The notes under the pieces are model-generated. The model did not search any database. It was not told the origin of the DNA and worked only from the letters and a program-made list of their open reading frames with translations. Shown piece after piece: positions 45,253 through 50,672 of a stretch of 50,672 nt of DNA. The translations under genes were made by a program, and so were the position numbers. The stretch is from Methylococcaceae bacterium. Lineage in GTDB: Bacteria > Pseudomonadota > Gammaproteobacteria > Methylococcales > Methylomonadaceae. The stretch spans positions 1 through 50,672 of the forward strand of contig DAOUSJ010000003.1 of NCBI GenBank assembly GCA_030627285.1. Direction: 5' to 3'. Within the stretch, counting starts at the first letter, position 1, and every line of letters begins with the position of its first letter.

Positions 45253-46490
45253 AACAAGCCCTCCTGTTGCTCTTTAATAAGGGCTTTAATTTTGATGAGT
45301 TCGGTATCGGCAAGAAATTTGGCTTTTTTATCGCCAACTACTTTTTTGTAACTGTTGATAATCCAACGAGCTAATTCAGTTATAACCTCATTTAACCATT
45401 CATCATCTTCCGCGCGTTTTTCTTCATAAGCATTGTCCAGCCAAGTTTTTTGATAAGGTTTTAGTGAGGTTTTTTCTGACCAGTTTTTATCAGAGGAACG
45501 AATTTTCCAAGATCGCCCAATAACTTGACTAACAATAAAGCTAATAATATTATCAATCCCTTGTCTTATATGAATATTATTACGATCAAGTGTCATCAAT
45601 TTATCTAAGGATTTAAAACTACTTTCATAGTTTTTATAATAAAGACTATTGCTAAAAAAATCTGTTTTAGGTAAGCGGATTTTTTGAGGAGTTAATTCAG
45701 GGGGCATAGAGGGTAGCAAGTAAGATACGCCGCCATTTTGACTATTAAGTAAGCTAACACCTTGAGGATTTGCACCACCAAAACCAATCGCAGTTAAATC
45801 ATAAAGTTCATCAAAACCTTTTTCATGGTAATGATTTTTCTTTTTAGCGTCACGTGCTTCTTTTACTTCATCAGAAAAGCGAATTTCATTAATTTGGTGT
45901 TTAAACTTATATAATAAACCTGATGGAGTTAATAAAGACAATAAGTGATAATTATCTTTAACAGGAAAATACACTTGCTTTAAACGTTCGCTGGTAATTT
46001 TTTCATCGCTATCTATCGGTTTAATAGCTAATAAACCCGCTTTGATATTTTGATAGGAAGCACTTGGAATAGTGAATTGTATTTTGATGTGTTCTGTATC
46101 TGCCTCAAGGTGGTCTAAAATAGTTTGATTATCGTTAAGTGTTAATATTAAAAAACGATACACATCTAATGAAGCGGCATTCCCTGAGACATCAAGTGCT
46201 GTTGTTCCTGAGTTTCCTGTACGTAAAAAGCCATCATTTTTAGCAGAACCTAGAGCAATAATAGAACTGGTTTTTGCGCTAGAATGGGTAAATTTACTGG
46301 GATGACTGAGTAATGAAACTTGCCACGCACGTTTAGCTGCTTTCGGCAACCAGTTATCTAACAAAAACTCTTCATTAGCACGATCAATAATTAGTTGTCG
46401 TTCTTCATCTGATAAAGAAGGTTTTAATTTACCTTTAAGCCTTGCCTCCTTTCGTTCATCAAGAAAACTTTGTATTGCTGGATCTAGCAT
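45249..46490 (-). CDS. csy1: Type I-F Cascade protein Csy1 (Cas8f)
   Basis: Csy1 is the large subunit that reads the PAM. The 413-residue protein starts LDPAIQSFLDERKEARLKGKLK and has KAAKRAWQVSLLSHPSKFTHSSAK, GFGGANPQGVSLLNSQNGG and the C-terminal helical part; these are characteristic. AGGAAG lies eight bases before the ATG. A likely promoter lies in the 62-base gap after cas3. Confidence 0.93.
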   Translation of the reverse strand: MLDPAIQSFLDERKEARLKGKLKPSLSDEERQLIIDRANEEFLLDNWLPKAAKRAWQVSLLSHPSKFTHSSAKTSSIIALGSAKNDGFLRTGNSGTTALDVSGNAASLDVYRFLILTLNDNQTILDHLEADTEHIKIQFTIPSASYQNIKAGLLAIKPIDSDEKITSERLKQVYFPVKDNYHLLSLLTPSGLLYKFKHQINEIRFSDEVKEARDAKKKNHYHEKGFDELYDLTAIGFGGANPQGVSLLNSQNGGVSYLLPSMPPELTPQKIRLPKTDFFSNSLYYKNYESSFKSLDKLMTLDRNNIHIRQGIDNIISFIVSQVIGRSWKIRSSDKNWSEKTSLKPYQKTWLDNAYEEKRAEDDEWLNEVITELARWIINSYKKVVGDKKAKFLADTELIKIKALIKEQQEGLL

Positions 46491-46520
46491 CTAAACACTT
46501 CCTGTAAACAAAAAATTTAG

Positions 46521-46549
46521 AGTTTATAGTAAGTTTATTTTAAAGTCAA
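46521..46549 (-). promoter_or_regulatory. Candidate promoter for csy1-csy2-csy3-cas6f
   Basis: On the minus strand TTGACT (46549-46544) is followed by TATAAA (46528-46523) after 15 bases, or TAAACT (46526-46521) after 17. It would let the effector genes be transcribed separately from cas1-cas3. Confidence 0.5.
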
Positions 46550-46552
46550 TCA

Positions 46553-49500
46553 TTATATTTTTACCATTCCCAATTGATGTGAATATTTCATCTCACTATT
46601 CCCTTCAAGATCACTCGCTCGACAACTTAATTCACCATAACGAGACGCGGCAAGATTCAACGACAAATCTTTCTTTTCGGCTAAATCTTCTAACAACGAA
46701 ACATAATCACGCGGCAACCATAAACGTTGTTGATTGTCGTTATTAATTTCAGCTGACATAATTTTATAAAGCCCTTCAACGATATCCGTTAACTTATTCT
46801 TATCATCTTTTTCCACAAACACCCATTCTTCTTTTTTCAACACTAAATAAAGTGAGCGTTGTTTTTGACTCTTTCTAAATGGGGTTAATTGTTGCGGTAA
46901 AGCCGTTAGCCACCAACACTCAGTTAACCAACCTTGCAAACTAGCAACTTTTTTATTCTCATATGCAGTTAATAATTCACCAATACATTGATGCTCTAAA
47001 TCCGCAAATGGATTCTTTAACTCGGGATTATTCGCAATTCTAGGAATCGCATCGACTTTTTCCTGAATATCATCTCCCAATAAATCATTCAAATCATCAC
47101 TTGATAATCCATGTTTACTATCTTCATAACCAGGTTTAGAATACGGTGACTCTTGTTGTAATACAGCCTTAAGATTGTATTGCATAATCGCAAGATTCGC
47201 CTTCTGAGGTGATTCATCACGATGCCGTAAAACGCGTCCCGCTAATTGAATAATCGACCGAAAAGACGAGGGTTCAATTACTGCCCAATCAAAATCATGA
47301 TCTCGACCAACTTCTTCCACAGGAGTTGCAACCACAATAAAAATAATATTTTTCGCTTTAGTTTGTTGTAAATGCGTTTGGATTAAATGATTTCCAACAC
47401 CGCCGTCTTTTTTATTACGTTTTAAAACCGCATCTAAATGTTTTTCTTGCTCATGACGTAATAGCAAAATTTGCTGACTATGATACGCCATAATCCTAAT
47501 ATCAATCCCATCACCCCAATCATTAGATGCTAATAAATACTGAGTTAACGCCACACACGGAACAATATTTGCCATTCGCACCACACCAAAAGAAACTTGT
47601 TTTTGTGTGTTTGGGTCTATTTCAAAGTGCTGTTGATGTTTTTCAATAATCGCTTGTTGAATGCAATAAAAATAATGATTCTGCAAACTCTCATAGCCAT
47701 CTTTTTCCTTAGAACAAGTAATAATAGTCGCTTTACGCTTTACGGGTTGTTTGATTAAAAATTGAATGCGTTTATGAATAAATTTTTGATGCAAGATTTT
47801 ATAATCGTCTTTATTTCCACCCACAATAGAATGTACTTGAATATTGGTTTTATCTTCATCAATCCACGCGCAACCGATAGACTGACTTAAATTGCGTGTT
47901 TGTGCAAACAATTTCCAACCTTGTTGATAGGCATTAAAATAACCAATGGCTAAATCTGGCGGAATCGTCGCCGATGAAATCATCACTTTACGCCCTAGCA
48001 TACCTGCTAAATGAATCAAGCGACCAATCGCAATTAAATCATGCCCTGTAAAATCATCAATCTCATCAATCACCAAATCAGAGGACATTAAACGCAAACT
48101 GGGTAAAATATAACGTCCACCGCGTTGGGTTTCTGTCGCAGGCATCATATGGTCAATGGTACATGCCAACACAGGTGCGTATAAAAATTGCTTATTCCGT
48201 TCCGTTTTCAACAAAGTGCTTAAACGTTCTTCAGGAATCGTACAGTCATAATCAATAAAATTATCATCTAATAAAAATTCTTGTGATTCAGAACCTGATG
48301 CTGCGTCAATTGAAACCCTATTTTCCTCTTGTTCTTGCTCAGAATGCAATTCCATAATTGCTCGTGAACCAATCATCACTGCTAATTCATCATCGCTTAA
48401 ACCAATACGATTACGATATTCATCGCCTGTCTGCAAAGTCAAAGTCCGTAATCCTAAGGCTAAAACATAACGTAAACTATCCCCATCCTCGGATAAAGCT
48501 TGCATAATTTTGGCATTAGCAATGGTTTTACCACAGCCTGTACTTGCCATATTAACCGCAAAAAAACCATAACGCTGTTTATCATCAGCTAAGGTTTTAC
48601 GCCATGTTTGAATCTTCATTGCCGCTTTATCTTGCCAATAATACGGCGAATTTACAGGGCTTTTTTGCTTTAATGATTGAATATCGTAAGCAGGTTTTAA
48701 TTCTGTTTCAAATGCAGGTAATAATTGCACAACCTCAAGGGATGATTCTTTTACACCAATTAAATGTTGATCTAATTTTTGTTTGGGCGTTCCTTTTTCA
48801 ATTAATTTACCAGCAATAATGACATCTTTATGATAAGTATTCGCAATCGGTTTATAAAGATTATCCCATTTTTCAAGAACCTCTTGTGAAGAATACTGAT
48901 GATCTCCTAACATTAATGACAGGCGTGAATAAAAAATAATTAATCGCCAACTGCCATTTTCAATTAAGGGGGCTATTTTATCTGCTTGAGCATTTAATCT
49001 ATTCGACCATTTTTTAACTTGTTTTAGCCATTGCGGAGATTGAGAAGGTAAGCCATGTGGAAAATTGAAACAATCCTTCAACCTTGCTTTTTGAACATCA
49101 TCCCATAAATTTTCATAATCACAGTTTGAATTAATAAACCCTAATAAAGCTGTAAATTTTGAGAGTTTTTTTAAGCCTATTAATGTATTTATATCATCAT
49201 TATTTTTGGGTAAAGGTAAACGATGATGTGAAACAATTAGCCAACCAACCAAACTAGCTAAAGGTGGTAATTTTTTAATTGGATTTTTAACATTTTCCTG
49301 AGCTGTTTTAATTAAAGCAAGCCCATCAAATTCACCTTGTTGTAATCGTGTAAGCCATTGTTCATCAGTTTGATGATCCACAAATGCACTGAATAACAAT
49401 ACCGATACCCATTCATGCCGTAAAGGATCACCTTTAAATTTATGTTTAGATTTTGGATTAAGTTTCTCTTGAAAACAAACCGATGCTTTGCCCCAATCGT

Positions 49501-49867
49501 GAAATAAAGCCGCTAAAGCAGTCAACGATTGAATCATTGGTAAATAATCCCAATCATTTTCCCATAGAGTGTTTAAAATATTTTTTCGTGTCCAATTAAC
49601 AGGCACATGTCCCTCTAAATTAAACATGTTTCTTTTGCCGACAATCCAAACCAATTCACTACGACTACGTGACCTAATCCAGTGACAAGAAACAGCGGTA
49701 TTTTTAGTCGCGGTTTTGCGGAGTAATTTTTTGACTGCTAATAAGCCTTCATTAGTAATCACTGTTTGCCAAGTACGGCTACCAATACGATTAGCAAATG
49801 CATCCAATACACGACGGGTTCGATTGAGCGATTTATGCTTACATTCAGCAACAAATGTCACTATCAT
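46553..49867 (-). CDS. cas3: Type I-F Cas2-Cas3 fusion nuclease-helicase
   Basis: An 1104-residue fusion typical of I-F. A Cas2 domain (about 1-95; TFVAECKHKSLNRTRRVLDAFANRIG) joins the Cas1 adaptation complex. The HD nuclease has His123-Asp124 (ALFHDWGKA), His151 and His214-215. The SF2 helicase has Walker A ASTGCGKT (441-448), motif II DEID (601-604), SSAT, and motif VI QLAGRVLRH. All key residues I can place are present. The start overlaps the cas1 stop by four bases (ATGA). Confidence 0.95.
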   Translation of the reverse strand: MIVTFVAECKHKSLNRTRRVLDAFANRIGSRTWQTVITNEGLLAVKKLLRKTATKNTAVSCHWIRSRSRSELVWIVGKRNMFNLEGHVPVNWTRKNILNTLWENDWDYLPMIQSLTALAALFHDWGKASVCFQEKLNPKSKHKFKGDPLRHEWVSVLLFSAFVDHQTDEQWLTRLQQGEFDGLALIKTAQENVKNPIKKLPPLASLVGWLIVSHHRLPLPKNNDDINTLIGLKKLSKFTALLGFINSNCDYENLWDDVQKARLKDCFNFPHGLPSQSPQWLKQVKKWSNRLNAQADKIAPLIENGSWRLIIFYSRLSLMLGDHQYSSQEVLEKWDNLYKPIANTYHKDVIIAGKLIEKGTPKQKLDQHLIGVKESSLEVVQLLPAFETELKPAYDIQSLKQKSPVNSPYYWQDKAAMKIQTWRKTLADDKQRYGFFAVNMASTGCGKTIANAKIMQALSEDGDSLRYVLALGLRTLTLQTGDEYRNRIGLSDDELAVMIGSRAIMELHSEQEQEENRVSIDAASGSESQEFLLDDNFIDYDCTIPEERLSTLLKTERNKQFLYAPVLACTIDHMMPATETQRGGRYILPSLRLMSSDLVIDEIDDFTGHDLIAIGRLIHLAGMLGRKVMISSATIPPDLAIGYFNAYQQGWKLFAQTRNLSQSIGCAWIDEDKTNIQVHSIVGGNKDDYKILHQKFIHKRIQFLIKQPVKRKATIITCSKEKDGYESLQNHYFYCIQQAIIEKHQQHFEIDPNTQKQVSFGVVRMANIVPCVALTQYLLASNDWGDGIDIRIMAYHSQQILLLRHEQEKHLDAVLKRNKKDGGVGNHLIQTHLQQTKAKNIIFIVVATPVEEVGRDHDFDWAVIEPSSFRSIIQLAGRVLRHRDESPQKANLAIMQYNLKAVLQQESPYSKPGYEDSKHGLSSDDLNDLLGDDIQEKVDAIPRIANNPELKNPFADLEHQCIGELLTAYENKKVASLQGWLTECWWLTALPQQLTPFRKSQKQRSLYLVLKKEEWVFVEKDDKNKLTDIVEGLYKIMSAEINNDNQQRLWLPRDYVSLLEDLAEKKDLSLNLAASRYGELSCRASDLEGNSEMKYSHQLGMVKI

Positions 49868-50672
49868 ACAGAATGATCCTTTAAACTAAATTCTTTAACC
49901 GTATCAAACATAAAATCCAAAGCTTTATATTGGGTGAAATTTTGCAAACATTGTTGCCTAAATTCCTGTTCAGTAGCATTTTCTTTTGCACAAATAAATG
50001 CCCAAGGCAAAATCAGCGTATCTTTCACCAAATCAGCGACATCAAAAACCAACGCACCTCTTCTAGTTTTACCATGAGTCACCGCAAACCCATGAGGAAT
50101 TCCTAGAACCCAAATTGTTGTAGCGGCTAAACCATACGCCAAGTAATTACCATGGTTTAAAAAAGCATTTGCAGGGTTACCACCACTATGATCGCGCACA
50201 AAATTACTGTGATTAGTTAATCGAGCCGAGAATTTATACAGGTTTTTAGTAAACCGTGCTTCACTCAGCAATAAATTAGTTACATCTTCACAACTCTCAA
50301 TCTCAGCAGAAAATTTATCTATAGCTTGAGTTAAAAAAGCATCATCGACATGAAAACCCATAGCCTTTAAATGACTATCTTTAGACCAAATTTTTTTCAA
50401 ATAATCTATGCGTAAATATTGAAAATTTTTGGCAACTTTCAAACGTTTTTTAGCATCAAACCAAAACGACAACCAACCTTGAACATATTCCGTAGGACGA
50501 TATTCACTTTGTGGTGATAACCATTCAATCTCAGTTGCGGCAATTAAAGGCGTTCCACCACTACCACTAAAGCCAATCAGAACCCCAGCAGAAGCCAGCA
50601 TTCTTACCGCAGCTTGCGTAATTGAAGTTCCAATGCCAAGCAATAGTACGGTAGTATTAGCAATCGGAATAT
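49864..50672 (-). CDS. cas1: Type I-F Cas1 integrase, N-terminus beyond window
   Basis: Cas1 integrates new spacers together with the Cas2 part of Cas2-3. The frame is open past the window end (IPIANTTVL then LLGIGTSITQAAVRML), so the TTG at 50643 is not the start; about 50 residues should be missing. GGTPLIAATEIEWLSPQSEYRPTEY, GLAATTIWVLGIPHGFAVTHG (a His metal ligand) and GALVFDVADLVKD (an Asp ligand) are family motifs. First cas gene visible. Any array upstream would lie outside. Confidence 0.95.
   Translation of the reverse strand, partial: IPIANTTVLLLGIGTSITQAAVRMLASAGVLIGFSGSGGTPLIAATEIEWLSPQSEYRPTEYVQGWLSFWFDAKKRLKVAKNFQYLRIDYLKKIWSKDSHLKAMGFHVDDAFLTQAIDKFSAEIESCEDVTNLLLSEARFTKNLYKFSARLTNHSNFVRDHSGGNPANAFLNHGNYLAYGLAATTIWVLGIPHGFAVTHGKTRRGALVFDVADLVKDTLILPWAFICAKENATEQEFRQQCLQNFTQYKALDFMFDTVKEFSLKDHSV

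Noticed and set aside
50643-50672. TTG at 50643 as the true cas1 start
   Set aside because: The frame continues upstream with IPIANTTVL, a conserved Cas1 segment, to the window end.

Overview
The window reads as an AT-rich chromosome segment from an aerobic gammaproteobacterium. The support is gene order and gene content: leuS-lptE-holA with a divergent ybeL-type zinc-ribbon gene, a bioF-bioH-bioC-bioD operon, hslR-tilS, sbcB, dusA, apbE-nqrM, an aa3/caa3-type oxidase operon and a type I-F CRISPR-Cas operon. I cannot name the genus. No rRNA, tRNA, insertion sequence, prophage or CRISPR repeat was recognised. Almost all DNA is coding, and no gap reaches 300 bases.

Layout. 1-1627 (minus): partial tilS and hslR. 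1771-3904 (plus): a small membrane protein and a K+ channel with two RCK/TrkA-N modules. 3901-11368 (minus): ispH, a divergent NAD-dependent DNA ligase, a solute-binding protein with a hybrid histidine kinase, fbp and a family 5 uracil-DNA glycosylase. 11470-16400 (plus): a tightly packed glycan cluster (hexapeptide acyltransferase, two sulfotransferases, two family 2 glycosyltransferases) ending in an orphan tungstate/sulfate-type ABC permease. 16409-21397: a CHASE8-like hybrid kinase divergent from a YfiR-family protein and a TonB-dependent receptor. 21398-22218: a structured leader and an acidic helical orphan protein. 22213-29451 (minus): a seven-gene housekeeping run, leuS to sbcB. 29534-33577 (plus): ybeL-like, parA, dusA, hopJ-like, an FAD oxidoreductase and a small membrane protein. 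33584-38020 (minus): cytochrome c oxidase operon coxB-coxA-small ORF-ctaG-coxC with a clear terminator. 38203-39134 (minus): two bacteriohemerythrins with a terminator. 39154-42554 (minus): biotin operon. 42716-50672 (minus): cas1 (cut by the window end), cas2-3, csy1, csy2, csy3, cas6f.

How it fits together. The organism respires oxygen through a cytochrome c oxidase whose subunit II carries its own cytochrome c domain. Two O2-binding hemerythrins sit just upstream of that operon. ApbE and NqrM imply a Na+-translocating NADH:quinone reductase elsewhere in the genome. The sulfotransferase/glycosyltransferase block points to a sulfated surface glycan. Two hybrid kinases, each with an extracytoplasmic partner gene, give envelope sensing.

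The most unusual items are: the CHASE8-kinase/YfiR/TonB-receptor unit, which looks like a rewired YfiBNR system; the DNA ligase lacking two residues normally found in the active site; the leader at 21398-21648, with a terminator-like hairpin about 31 bases before a start codon; and nested inverted repeats over the cox promoter.
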